Source: JASGTU01 sp963821815 (lineage in GTDB: Bacteria > Chloroflexota > Anaerolineae > Caldilineales > Caldilineaceae). From it: a stretch of 64,000 bases of DNA. Below the pieces are notes generated by a model. That model saw only the letters and a program-made list of their open reading frames with translations. It was not told the DNA's origin and searched no databases. The DNA is taken from positions 3,968,001 to 4,032,000 of the forward strand of contig CAWGFG010000006.1 in assembly GCA_963821815.1 (NCBI GenBank), in the 5' to 3' direction. Within the stretch, counting starts at the first letter, position 1. Every line of letters starts with the position of its first letter. Shown here piece after piece: positions 42,900-51,298 of this stretch. Position numbers and translations under genes: made by a program.

Positions 42900-43802
42900 A
42901 TGAATGTACAGCCATTTCAAGCAAATATGATCAGCCATCTGGTGAAAGCATATAACCAGGCTGTCAAACCGGTGCCCCACTGTTACAAGGTGGATGAGCA
43001 CTATTTCCAGAGTGAGTTGGCCAACGCGCTCTCCGGCGACCCATCCGAGACCCGCCGCGACGAAAAGGTATTCATCGCAGTGGATCAGCGCCGGTTAGCC
43101 GGTTTCGTACACGTGGCTGTGGGCAAGCCGAAGCCGGACCGGGACAAGGATGAAGAGGGGTTGATACGCTTCCTCTGGTACAAGCCGGGCATGCGTGAAG
43201 CGGGAGAGATTTTACTCGATGCTGCCGAAGAGCATTGTCGGGGACTGGGTATGACCGCTGTCAACGCGTTTCCACAGAAGCATCGCTACTCGTTTTATCT
43301 GCTCAAGTCGGCCTACATGTCGGACCGTCTTGGACACGTGGCTGCACTGTTGGGCATGGCAGGCTATCGACGCAGTGCAGGCGAAGTCTACATGGACACG
43401 GTGCATTTCACCGCTGCGGACCCGGAACCACTGCCGGATGGTATGGAAGTGGACATCGAGCACAACACCGGCTTAGGTCGGCTGCCGAATTTGACGCTGA
43501 CGCTATCGCAGGCTGGCAAACAGATCGCCGTCTGCCAGAATGTCTCTGCCGGTGAATTCTCCCGCGATCGCGATGCGCAGGAGTGGATCTTCACAAGCTG
43601 GCTGAAAGTCAATGACGAATTCCAGGGACAAGGTCTCGGACAGCAGTTGCTGACACACGCACTCTGGGAGGCACAGCGTATCGGTTATCGCCACGCCTCC
43701 ATCAGCAACGCGTGGGACAATTATCGGGCGTTTCTTTTTTATACCAACTTTGGCTATGAGGTGGTGGACTGGACGTACGGCTACCGCAGAGAAATCGGCT
43801 AA
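42900..43802 (+). CDS. GNAT-family N-acetyltransferase, probably tandem
   Basis: A 300-residue protein with a clear C-terminal GNAT domain: IFTSWLKVNDEFQGQGLGQQLLTHAL carries the acetyl-CoA loop (QGxGxG) and NYRAFLFYTNFGYE the final strand. The N-terminal half (FIAVDQRRLAGFVHVAVG, GEILLDAAEEHCRGLG) looks like a second, degenerate GNAT domain without a clear CoA loop. Such tandem enzymes include MshD-like acetyltransferases. The acceptor is unknown. GAGG lies 9 bases before ATG 42900. Confidence 0.85.
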   Translation: MNVQPFQANMISHLVKAYNQAVKPVPHCYKVDEHYFQSELANALSGDPSETRRDEKVFIAVDQRRLAGFVHVAVGKPKPDRDKDEEGLIRFLWYKPGMREAGEILLDAAEEHCRGLGMTAVNAFPQKHRYSFYLLKSAYMSDRLGHVAALLGMAGYRRSAGEVYMDTVHFTAADPEPLPDGMEVDIEHNTGLGRLPNLTLTLSQAGKQIAVCQNVSAGEFSRDRDAQEWIFTSWLKVNDEFQGQGLGQQLLTHALWEAQRIGYRHASISNAWDNYRAFLFYTNFGYEVVDWTYGYRREIG

Positions 43803-43898
43803 ACAGCCGAGCCGGCAGCATTACTCGGCGCATTGCCCGCGAATATCCCAGGCGCTATTCGCACAGCGTCCCGAATCAACGAACCAGGACGAAACATA

Positions 43899-44804
43899 AT
43901 GGCTTATCAGGCACGACGGATCAATCGAGCGATTGAACTGCTGGAAGACGACCAGCCCATCTACTACTATGGCGGGCACACAGGCTACACACTCACCTAT
44001 GAGCAGGGTTTACAGGACGCCAACCACTGGGCGGATTACATCAACATCGGCATGGAGCACGGCGCGTTCGACATGACGGGTTTGGCCGAATACATGCGCG
44101 GGCTCGTGGATGGCGGTCCGACGGCGAGCGGCCATCGCACACCGACCGTCATCGTGGAAGCGCCGGTGGAAGGCGTGTCCGAGCAGATCGTGCGGGCCAA
44201 CGCATGGCAGTTCCGCCAGATCCTGGCTCGCGGCGTGCACGGGGTTCTGCTGTGCCAGGCGGAGACGCCGGAAGCCGTGCGCGCCTTCGTGGAGTCTTGC
44301 CGTTATCCCATCAACCGCCTGGGTGTTGACGAGGGCGGCACGGCGGGTTCGCTAGGAGTAGGTGGACGCGGCGTCGGCTCGGAACCGTCGGCCGCGCCGG
44401 TTTGGGGGCTGGAGCGTGACGACTATCTGCTCAAGGCTGATCCCTGGCCTCTCAATCCGGAAGGGGAGTTGTTGCTCGGGCTGAAGATCGAGTCATTAGC
44501 CGCCATCCCGCGCATCGAAGAAATTCTCAGCGTGCCAGGCATCGGTTTCGCAGAGATGGGACCTGGCGACTTGAGTCTCTCCATGGGCTATTTGCGCCTG
44601 CCACAACCGCTTCCGGAAGAAATGGAGGCTGTGCGCGCTCGTGTACTGGCAGCCTGTCGCGCCAATGACGTCGCATTCTTGGAAACAGCTACGCCCGATA
44701 GTGTCTCTGAAAAGATCGACAGCGGCGTGCGCGTCATCGCCGGTCAACGGGAGGACACCGCCAAGGCCGGGCGCGACTATTCGAGACGGCGGATGCCTGC
44801 TTGA
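43899..44804 (+). CDS. HpcH/HpaI aldolase-family protein
   Basis: A 301-residue protein of the HpcH/HpaI (2-keto-3-deoxy acid aldolase / citrate lyase beta) TIM barrel. The metal glutamate is in LGLKIESLAAIPRIEEIL, and IGFAEMGPGDLSLSMGY is the family's closing loop. PTVIVEAPV and GVHGVLLCQAETPEAVRAFV are earlier strands. The Gly-rich insert around GSLGVGGRGVGSE is unusually long. These enzymes cleave or form C-C bonds of 2-oxo acids with a divalent metal. ATG 43899 follows AGGA at 9 bases. It overlaps the pentapeptide gene by 4 bp. Confidence 0.85.
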   Translation: MAYQARRINRAIELLEDDQPIYYYGGHTGYTLTYEQGLQDANHWADYINIGMEHGAFDMTGLAEYMRGLVDGGPTASGHRTPTVIVEAPVEGVSEQIVRANAWQFRQILARGVHGVLLCQAETPEAVRAFVESCRYPINRLGVDEGGTAGSLGVGGRGVGSEPSAAPVWGLERDDYLLKADPWPLNPEGELLLGLKIESLAAIPRIEEILSVPGIGFAEMGPGDLSLSMGYLRLPQPLPEEMEAVRARVLAACRANDVAFLETATPDSVSEKIDSGVRVIAGQREDTAKAGRDYSRRRMPA

Positions 44805-45505
44805 GAACTTCCAGTGCTTCGAGCAGTAGAACTGCGGAAGTGACGCCTCGATACAAACCTGCTGCCATCAAGCCTCCGCGTACGCCACAGCCGCCAATCG
44901 AACTGTTTCGGCTCGACCAGCATCTTGAGGATGAGTTGGAGCTGCACGATGTACGCATCGTAGGCGCTTCTTTTCAGGAGCAGCTCGCGGCGCATGTGAC
45001 ATTCGAGCGTTGCCAGGTCTCCACAAGCGCGTTCACAGGCACACGGCTGCGCACACCGCGTATCGTGGAAGTTGGCTGGGAAGACTGTGATTTTGCATCG
45101 GCCCAATGGGAGCAGGCGTCCATACGCCGCGTCGAGTTCATCCGCTGCCGTTTCACAGGTTTCACACTGCCAGACGCGTACCTGAGCGAGGTACGTATCG
45201 TGAATTGCGCCGCTAAGTTGGCCCATTTCCGTTTTGCGCAATTTAAGAATGTTGTCTTCGAAGAATGCGATCTAGAGGAAGCCGACTTTCAAGGAGCAGA
45301 CCTGAGCGGCGTGCAGTTCATTGGCTGCAACCTCAGTCGGGCCCAGTTGTCACATACCAAACTCAAAGGAACCGACTTCCGCAGCAGCAACATCGAGGGC
45401 ATTGGCGTCGGCGCGGAATCGCTACAAGAGGCGATTGTGGATCGTGTCCAGGCTGCGTTTCTTGCCCATCTGCTCGGTCTGGACATTCGCGATATTGACG
45501 AGTGA
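44801..45505 (+). CDS. Pentapeptide-repeat protein
   Basis: A 234-residue protein with about 20 imperfect A(D/N)LXX pentapeptides from residue 60 to 205 (EADFQGADLSGVQFIGCNLSRAQL in part), which fold as a right-handed beta-helix. It is cytoplasmic by its lack of a signal peptide. The N-terminal 35 residues are Arg/Pro-rich and disordered-looking. It begins at TTG 44801 in a TTGA overlap with the aldolase stop, a sign of coupled translation. Function unknown; resemblance to Qnr-type proteins is only of fold. Confidence 0.82.
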   Translation: MRTSSASSSRTAEVTPRYKPAAIKPPRTPQPPIELFRLDQHLEDELELHDVRIVGASFQEQLAAHVTFERCQVSTSAFTGTRLRTPRIVEVGWEDCDFASAQWEQASIRRVEFIRCRFTGFTLPDAYLSEVRIVNCAAKLAHFRFAQFKNVVFEECDLEEADFQGADLSGVQFIGCNLSRAQLSHTKLKGTDFRSSNIEGIGVGAESLQEAIVDRVQAAFLAHLLGLDIRDIDE

Positions 45506-45594
45506 TTCAGTTAGGATTCAGCATTACTGCAGGTAGCGATACTCCGTACGACAATGGAAGAAACCACAAACAGAAGATAGAACGGAGAGAAAAA

Positions 45595-45990
45595 ATGGCA
45601 GAAAAACAATCGCTGGGTTTGACCCGCAAGTTGGCTATGCGCTACGAGGACGCTGTTGAGGCAGTCACCGCTGCCTTGAAAGAAGAGGGATTCGGCATAC
45701 TTACCGAGGTCGATGTTAAAGAAACATTGCAGAAAAAGTTGGACACGGATTTCCGCAAGTATGTAATTCTTGGGGCGTGCAATCCTAGCCTGGCTCACAA
45801 AGCGTTGAGCACCGAACTAGAGATGGGATTGCTGCTGCCGTGTAATACCATCGTTTATGAAGATGGCGATGAGTCAGTTGTCTCCATTTTCGATCCCAAA
45901 ATGATGGTTCAGATTGCTAACAATGAAGAGTTAGCTAGTGTGGCAGCCGAAGCCAGCGAGCGGCTGCAGCGTGCGCTGGATACGCTCTAG
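45595..45990 (+). CDS. DUF302 domain protein
   Basis: A 131-residue DUF302 protein: DAVEAVTAALKEEGFGILTEVDVKETL, then LGACNPSLAHKALSTELEMGLLLPCNTIVYE, a pattern specific to the family. DUF302 proteins are small, homodimeric and uncharacterised; some bind copper or haem-like ligands and include a conserved Cys as seen here in GACNP. ATG 45595 has GGAGAG at a good distance; upstream codons lack conservation. The gene ends before a strong bidirectional terminator. Confidence 0.88.
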   Translation: MAEKQSLGLTRKLAMRYEDAVEAVTAALKEEGFGILTEVDVKETLQKKLDTDFRKYVILGACNPSLAHKALSTELEMGLLLPCNTIVYEDGDESVVSIFDPKMMVQIANNEELASVAAEASERLQRALDTL

Positions 45991-46003
45991 ACATCTTATC
46001 CGT

Positions 46004-46030
46004 AACCGGACGTTCACTTGAACGCCGGTT
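46004..46030. repeat. Hairpin just after the DUF302 gene
   Basis: AACCGGaCGTTCA (46004-46016) can pair with TGAACGCCGGTT (46019-46030), with one bulge. It could be a first, weak terminator for the DUF302 transcript. Confidence 0.35.
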
Positions 46031-46068
46031 GCAAACGCACTACAATTGTTTTGCATTTGAATAACAAT

Positions 46069-46106
46069 AAAGCCTCCAAGCATTAGCTAACTTGCTTGGA
46101 GGCTTT
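46069..46106. terminator. Bidirectional intrinsic terminator
   Basis: A perfect 14-bp stem (AAAGCCTCCAAGCA at 46069-46082 with 46093-46106) and a 10-base loop lie between the convergent DUF302 (+) and hisG (-) genes. A and T runs at the ends suit both strands. Confidence 0.75.
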
Positions 46107-46155
46107 AGTTTCCTCAAGTAACTGCTTGCTAGATCATGCCACTGCCGATGAAGCG

Positions 46156-47046
46156 CTAGTAGATGACCTTGTTGAGCGGATACTCGATAATGCCTGTAGC
46201 GCCGGCATCCTTTAACGTCGGAATGAGATCTCGCACCACACTATCATCAGTGACAATCTCCAAAGCTACCCATTCCGGGTCGACCTGATAAGAGATGGTC
46301 GGCGTATGCAGCGCCGGCAGCACAGCCGTCACATCATCTAGACGGATCTTCGGCACATTCATTTTCAAGCCTACTTTGCCATCAGCCTGAAGTGCGCCCT
46401 TCAACAGCATGGCGATACGCTCGATCTTCTGCCGTTTCCACCTGTCTGACCATGCTTCTTTGTTGGCAATGAGTTTGGTGGTGGACTCGGCAACCGTGTC
46501 CACGATACGCAGTCGATTTGCGCGTAACGAAGAGCCTGTTTCCGTGCCCTCCACAATCGCGTCGACCAGCGATGGCGCCTTCACCTCCGTGGCGCCCCAA
46601 GAATACTCGACCTCGGCTTCGACGCCATGACGTTCCAGGTAGCGGCGTGTCGCCTGCACTAGCTCGGTGGCAATACGCTTGCCATTCAAATCGTTAACGC
46701 TCACTATGTCTGAATCTTCAGGGACAGCGAGCACCCAGCGATAGGCATTGGTTGTGTTCTTGCTGTAGACGAGGTCTTCCACTTCGACGACGTCCGCTTC
46801 GTTCTCCAGGATCCAGTCCTTACCGGTGAGGCCGACATCCAGGACGCCCCGTTCCACATATCGTGCGATTTCTTGCGCGCGGAACATGAGGCAGTCAATT
46901 TCGTCGTCATTTACGTATGGGACATAGGAGCGGCCGCGAATGGTAATGTCGTAGCCGGCTTTGGCGAATAGTGCGACGGTCGAGTCCTGCAGACTGCCCT
47001 TAGGTATGCCTAGCATGAGCGTCTTATTGTTCCGTTCTTCTGTCAC
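46156..47046 (-). CDS. hisG: ATP phosphoribosyltransferase, long form
   Basis: A 296-residue HisG, including the C-terminal ACT-like regulatory domain (about 215-296, VALEIVTDDSVVRDLIPTLKDAGATGIIEY). Core motifs are LGIPKGSLQ, DVGLTGKDWILEN and RIATELVQATRRYL, with the PRPP loop in AIVEGTETGSSLRAN. It makes phosphoribosyl-ATP, the first step of histidine synthesis, and the long form is feedback-inhibited by histidine. It starts at GTG 47046, 66 bp after hisI. The other his genes are not in the window. Confidence 0.95.
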   Translation of the reverse strand: MTEERNNKTLMLGIPKGSLQDSTVALFAKAGYDITIRGRSYVPYVNDDEIDCLMFRAQEIARYVERGVLDVGLTGKDWILENEADVVEVEDLVYSKNTTNAYRWVLAVPEDSDIVSVNDLNGKRIATELVQATRRYLERHGVEAEVEYSWGATEVKAPSLVDAIVEGTETGSSLRANRLRIVDTVAESTTKLIANKEAWSDRWKRQKIERIAMLLKGALQADGKVGLKMNVPKIRLDDVTAVLPALHTPTISYQVDPEWVALEIVTDDSVVRDLIPTLKDAGATGIIEYPLNKVIY

Positions 47047-47112
47047 GGGCTGTGTATCTTTCTTGTGTCGAGCGCCGGCACGATGACCGTTCTACGCCCA
47101 GGTGGTTGCCTG

Positions 47113-47547
47113 TTAGGAGCCTTCCACGAATGCCAGTTCATCCCCCTGAATTCGTCGATAGTAGCAGCTTGTACGCGCGCGCCCGTCCGCGCCCTTGGTA
47201 TGGCAAACGCCCTCTCCCAATGGCCGTACCAGGTAGAGCAGCGAGTTCTGCTCGCAGTTGACGCGCACCTCCACGAGCTCTAGTTTGTCGCCGGACGTAG
47301 CCCCTTTGATCCAGAGCTCGTTTCTGGACGTGCTCCAGAACGTGGCTACGTTGTGGTCCAACGTATACTGCAGCGCCTGGTGATTGGCGTAGGCAACAAC
47401 GAGTACTTGCATCGTTTCCGCATCCTGCACCACAACAGGCACCACTTCTGCGCCGCTCTGGCCCACCTTTTGCAGTTTGTGAAAGTCGATGAGCAGTCGA
47501 CTGCCCTCTTCAAGTTCTGTATGCGTTACGCCGCTAGTCGATGACAC
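47113..47547 (-). CDS. hisI: Phosphoribosyl-AMP cyclohydrolase
   Basis: A 144-residue HisI. Conserved parts are VLVVAYANHQALQ, FWSTSRNELWIKGATSGD, and the zinc cysteines in VNCEQ (Cys98), GVCHT (Cys115) and SCYYRR (Cys128). The usual DxDxD magnesium ligands read N-C-E-Q-N, and a short insert (KGADGRART) lies before the last cysteine. It opens the adenine ring of PR-AMP in histidine synthesis. It begins at GTG 47547 with AAAGG upstream. No HisE domain is fused. Confidence 0.92.
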   Translation of the reverse strand: MSSTSGVTHTELEEGSRLLIDFHKLQKVGQSGAEVVPVVVQDAETMQVLVVAYANHQALQYTLDHNVATFWSTSRNELWIKGATSGDKLELVEVRVNCEQNSLLYLVRPLGEGVCHTKGADGRARTSCYYRRIQGDELAFVEGS

Positions 47548-47611
47548 TGCTCGAACCTTTACGAACGTCTGAAATTAGTTTGAGTCGTGCGCGCGTCTAT
47601 CATTCCGTACT

Positions 47612-49078
47612 CTACGGCATCAAACCGCTTTGTTCCAAGATGAGATGCACGTTGTTGTAGATGTCTGCATCCTCGGCGGACACTGTGCCATCGGCGACCA
47701 ATTCACTAAGGATCTGGTCCTGTAATTCGCGCATATTTCCGGTAAACTGCCGATTTGGATCAGCGGCAATGGCTGCAGTGATATCCTGGTGGACTGTGTC
47801 GAATGTATCTGCCTCATCCTGCGTAATCAGGTCTTGATCGGTAGCCGCAGACAGCATCTCGGCTCGCATGGCTGCTTCCGCGTCCGCGTTGGCGCCCGAC
47901 TGAGCCGTGCCCATCGTGCCCGGCATGTCCGGCATGTCCGCGCCCAATGAGCGCACATAGTTGATGACGTCCCAGCGCTGGTCTTCACTCAGTACGCCCT
48001 TCCATGTTGGCATGGCGGAGTTAAAGGGATCCATCGCGCCGCCTTCGCTGATGCGCCATAACAGATAATCGTCGCCCAGCATTTGGCTGGTCATAGCAAT
48101 CGCTGGCGGTGCGGGATCCAGCGCTACGCCTGCCGGTCCGTCACCCATCCCGGATTCACCGTGGCATGTGGCGCAGTACAGGTTGAAGGACTGCTGCCCT
48201 TGAGCCAGCGAAGTAGCATCGGCTTCGGTGGGGCTGACTTTGCCCGCGTACTCCGTCGGGATTGGTACCGAATGAAACAAGCGTGTGTTGCTTCCCGGTC
48301 CCATACCGCCGCCTGCTCCCATGCCCATACTCATGCCACCTAACGCTGGCGTAGTCGCCTGCGAACTAGCTTGTGTAGTGGTTGTTGGTGTGATGGTCGG
48401 AGTCTGCTCCGCTGTAGAAGTTGGCTGTGGCGCTTCAGTTGCAGTCGTTTCCGGCGATGTCGTCGGCGTGGTCACGGTCACGATTGGCGTCTCTGTTGTA
48501 GACACCTGCTCTGCCTCTACCTCGTCCTCAGGCGTTTCCGTTATGGCTGTCACACTGGGCGTCTCAGTTGCTGCTGTTGTCTCGGTCGGCGTGGAACTAT
48601 CTGCTTCTTCAGTCGGCGGCTCAGGAATGGCCTGTGTAACTGTTACACTTTGGATCTCTGTCCCTGCAGCAGTGGCCGTAGGAGTTGCGGTCGCGGCTAC
48701 TTCCATTGTGGCTACTTCAACCGTCCCAGAGACCTGTTCAGTTACCATCGCCGGAGTCTCCGATGCCAGCTGTGTTTCCGATGCCGATTCCTGTGCATCA
48801 GAAGTCGGCTCAGCCGTTTCATTCTCCGACTCAGCGGCAGTTGAATCTATTGTGTCCGTAGGCGCTTCTTCACGTGTGGTTGCCGAGCTCTCAGACAATG
48901 TTGCTGTGGCAGTTGGCGCTTCGGTGTTATCGACAACGAGCATGCCGTCCGCGTCCACTTGCAGGCGCGCCACGGCAGTTGGCGTGGGGCTCGCGTCTGC
49001 CGGCGTACGGTTTGTGCATGCTGTCAGCATTGTTCCGACGAGTACTATTGTGACTATCGATAGTATTGTAGTTCGCAT
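47612..49078 (-). CDS. Lipoprotein cytochrome c with long Thr/Ser/Pro/Glu tether
   Basis: A 488-residue exported protein. The lipobox LTAC gives lipidation at Cys21. Residues about 30-245 are low-complexity, rich in Thr, Ser, Ala, Glu and Pro, forming a long flexible tether. A single class I cytochrome c domain follows, with YCATCHGE (haem Cys302, Cys305, His306) and the Met ligand in NSAMPTWK (Met356). A C-terminal helical region of about 90 residues has no family I know. It likely carries electrons at the outer face of the membrane. It is 64 bp downstream of no cyd gene; the bd operon is 4 kb away. Confidence 0.87.
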   Translation of the reverse strand: MRTTILSIVTIVLVGTMLTACTNRTPADASPTPTAVARLQVDADGMLVVDNTEAPTATATLSESSATTREEAPTDTIDSTAAESENETAEPTSDAQESASETQLASETPAMVTEQVSGTVEVATMEVAATATPTATAAGTEIQSVTVTQAIPEPPTEEADSSTPTETTAATETPSVTAITETPEDEVEAEQVSTTETPIVTVTTPTTSPETTATEAPQPTSTAEQTPTITPTTTTQASSQATTPALGGMSMGMGAGGGMGPGSNTRLFHSVPIPTEYAGKVSPTEADATSLAQGQQSFNLYCATCHGESGMGDGPAGVALDPAPPAIAMTSQMLGDDYLLWRISEGGAMDPFNSAMPTWKGVLSEDQRWDVINYVRSLGADMPDMPGTMGTAQSGANADAEAAMRAEMLSAATDQDLITQDEADTFDTVHQDITAAIAADPNRQFTGNMRELQDQILSELVADGTVSAEDADIYNNVHLILEQSGLMP

Positions 49079-49130
49079 TGATTCCCATTCAGCGTTCGCA
49101 ACGATTTGTGGTCCGATTGACCGAACCGAT

Positions 49131-49158
49131 ATTGTACCTCATGTAGAGCATATGGCAA
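49131..49158 (-). promoter_or_regulatory. Promoter for the cytochrome c gene
   Basis: On the minus strand TTGCCA (49153-49158), 16 bp, then TACAAT (49131-49136); each hexamer matches consensus at 5 of 6. The predicted start is about 46 bases before ATG 49078. Confidence 0.45.
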
Positions 49159-49275
49159 TCGATTCACCTGCGACCGATTCTGCAACGATATCAATCGCCC
49201 ATACACAACGGATCGCCAATATCGAATATACTCATTCTGAACATCGTACCAGTACATCTGAGCAAGCGGTGTTGG

Positions 49276-50211
49276 TCACATTCCATTCAGCATGGCATTC
49301 ACCGTCGCCGGCAATATATTACCTTCCATGGGACCAAATGCTGCCGCGTTCAATGCACCGCTCGCTGCGGCAATGCGAGCGCATTCGGCTAGCGGTCTAC
49401 CCTCGAGCAATCCGCACAGGAAGCCAGCATCAAAACAGTCGCCGGCGCCGGTAGGATCGACCTCTTCTACGGGGTAGGCAGGAACGTCAATAGGTTCGTC
49501 ATGCGTATAGACAGTACAGCCGCGGCTTCCCAGCTTCACAACAATCACTTGGATAGGCGTGCTGCCGAATAGCTGATCCACATTTTCTTGAGTGGTTTGT
49601 TTGCCGCCAAGCATTGCCAACTCGGATACGCCGGGCAAGAGCACGCTGCACATCTGCATCACAGGGCCAACCACATCTTGCAGAGATCGATTGCCCAACA
49701 ACTCGGCGCGAATGTTGGGATCAAAGCTGATCGTTGCGCCTTCAGCGTGACAAGATGCCGCCGTGCTAACAATGAGTTCTCGAAAGTCGTCGTTGGTCAT
49801 AAGCGAGCAGCCCATGACGTGAAAGCAGTCCGGCGAACCTAGCGCATTCGCAGTCCACGCAGGCGCGGCTACGGCTGGCGTTCCGTCGATGTGATAAATG
49901 AACGTGCGCGAACCGTCGGCGGAGTAGCTGACAAAAGCCACAGCCGTCGCACCGGTCTGCGACTCAATAACGTGGTCACAGTTGACGCCGTCAGCCTGCA
50001 TTCGGTCCAGCACACAGCGCCCGAAATCGTCTGCGCCAACTCCGCCGATGATGCCTGCACTGTGTCCAAGAAGAGCAACGGTATCGATGAAAATAGCCGG
50101 TGCGCCGCTAGGATACGGGCCCAGAAACTCGGCCACATTGCCAAGTTTCATCCCAGCACGCGGGCGCATGATCTCAACCAGGATTTCGCCCATCGTCCAG
50201 ATACTTGCCAT
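49276..50211 (-). CDS. PfkB-family carbohydrate kinase
   Basis: A 311-residue ribokinase-like enzyme. The N-terminal GGVGADDFG and the second PfkB signature DPTGAGDCFDAGFLCGLL (about 256-273, with catalytic Asp) are clear. PSGAPAIFIDTVALLG resembles the sugar-binding strand of 2-keto-3-deoxygluconate or fructokinases. The sugar is unknown. ATG 50211 follows GGAG at 7 bases. It is alone on its strand between the cytochrome gene and a divergent gene. Confidence 0.92.
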   Translation of the reverse strand: MASIWTMGEILVEIMRPRAGMKLGNVAEFLGPYPSGAPAIFIDTVALLGHSAGIIGGVGADDFGRCVLDRMQADGVNCDHVIESQTGATAVAFVSYSADGSRTFIYHIDGTPAVAAPAWTANALGSPDCFHVMGCSLMTNDDFRELIVSTAASCHAEGATISFDPNIRAELLGNRSLQDVVGPVMQMCSVLLPGVSELAMLGGKQTTQENVDQLFGSTPIQVIVVKLGSRGCTVYTHDEPIDVPAYPVEEVDPTGAGDCFDAGFLCGLLEGRPLAECARIAAASGALNAAAFGPMEGNILPATVNAMLNGM

Positions 50212-50571
50212 TGTCCGTCTCCATGTCTAGTTGATGATTGGCGGATTGGGTGTAGGTTTGGCTATGATGGTACTCGAAGGGCTGGACGTATGGCAACCGG
50301 TGGCTGTACTTGAGTCGAGACTTTTGACGCCGTACATCCAATGTCGTATTCTGCCTGATAACTAGCAGCGAGAGGTCAAGCCGTGAAACCTTTTGCCAGA
50401 GTATTTATGCAAAATAGACTTGACGAAGTAGATTAACATAAGCATAGATGTGGTTGCAGAAGCGGTAGTACGGAAAGTTAGTAGACTGTGCCAGATCGTG
50501 TAATCTGAAACGCGCTGCAGACATACCAGCCAAGATGTACCAAACAAGCGTGAGGGAATTGGCCACAACGG
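50212..50571. other. Intergenic region between divergent genes
   Basis: About 360 bp. A TTGACG at 50420 has no good -10 at the right distance. I see no gene, repeat or RNA. Confidence 0.35.
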
Positions 50572-51258
50572 ATGGAAATCAACTATGCTGATCTTGAGAC
50601 ATGTTCGCAAGCGACGGGAGTTGCCGTCGTCATCGATGTGTTGCGCGCCTTCACCACCGCCTGCTACGCATTTGACGCTGGCGTGGACGAGATTCTGCTC
50701 TCCTTTGACATTGCTACCGCGATGCAGATGAGGCGTGAACTCCCGAATAGTCTGGTCATGGGCGAGGACGGCGGCAAGCCGATAGTCGGCTTTGACTACA
50801 ACAACTCACCAGCACAATTTGTGGATCTTGACTTGAGCGGCAAACACATGATTCAGCGCACGAGTAACGGCGTCCAAGGCGTCGTTCGCTCATCCAACGC
50901 TGCCTGTAGGCTCACGGCAAGCTTTGTTTGTGCAGGTGCAACCGCTCGACTATTGCAGATGCGCCAACCAGATGAGGTGACATTCGTCATCACCGGCTGG
51001 GAGGACGGCGAGGAGGATCGCGCCTGCGCCGAATATATCCATGCACTGCTGCTCGGAGAGCAGCCGGACGCCCAGGAGTATCTGGAGCGCGTAGCCAAGT
51101 CGTGGAACGGGCAGCGCTTCCTGGATTCGGACGTCGAATTTCTGCCGGCGAGTGACCTGCCTCTCGTTACTGCCCTAGACCGGTTTGACTTTGCTATGGA
51201 AGTGAAGCCGTACAAAGGTTATCTGCGTATGCTGCCAGTTTACCCGAAGTTAACATAA
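50572..51258 (+). CDS. 2-phosphosulfolactate phosphatase (ComB)-family protein
   Basis: A 228-residue ComB-like protein: VVIDVLRAFTTACYAFDAG, MGEDGGKPIVGFDYNNSP and HMIQRTSNGVQGVV are the characteristic runs. ComB removes phosphate from phosphosulfolactate in coenzyme M synthesis, but many bacteria without coenzyme M have the family, possibly as a general acid-sugar phosphatase. No sulfolactate or CoM genes are nearby. The start at ATG 50572 has a weak ribosome site. The nitroreductase gene follows by 40 bp. Confidence 0.88.
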   Translation: MEINYADLETCSQATGVAVVIDVLRAFTTACYAFDAGVDEILLSFDIATAMQMRRELPNSLVMGEDGGKPIVGFDYNNSPAQFVDLDLSGKHMIQRTSNGVQGVVRSSNAACRLTASFVCAGATARLLQMRQPDEVTFVITGWEDGEEDRACAEYIHALLLGEQPDAQEYLERVAKSWNGQRFLDSDVEFLPASDLPLVTALDRFDFAMEVKPYKGYLRMLPVYPKLT

Positions 51259-51298
51259 ACATAATCTTCATTTGTTGTCAATAGAAAGCGACAAAATT

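Noticed and set aside
48285..49454. 389-codon plus-strand open frame opposite the cytochrome gene
   Set aside because: It mirrors the low-complexity Thr/Ser tether of the minus-strand protein, giving Val/Ser/Ala repeats with no family. The cytochrome has a lipobox and haem motif, so the minus strand is coding.
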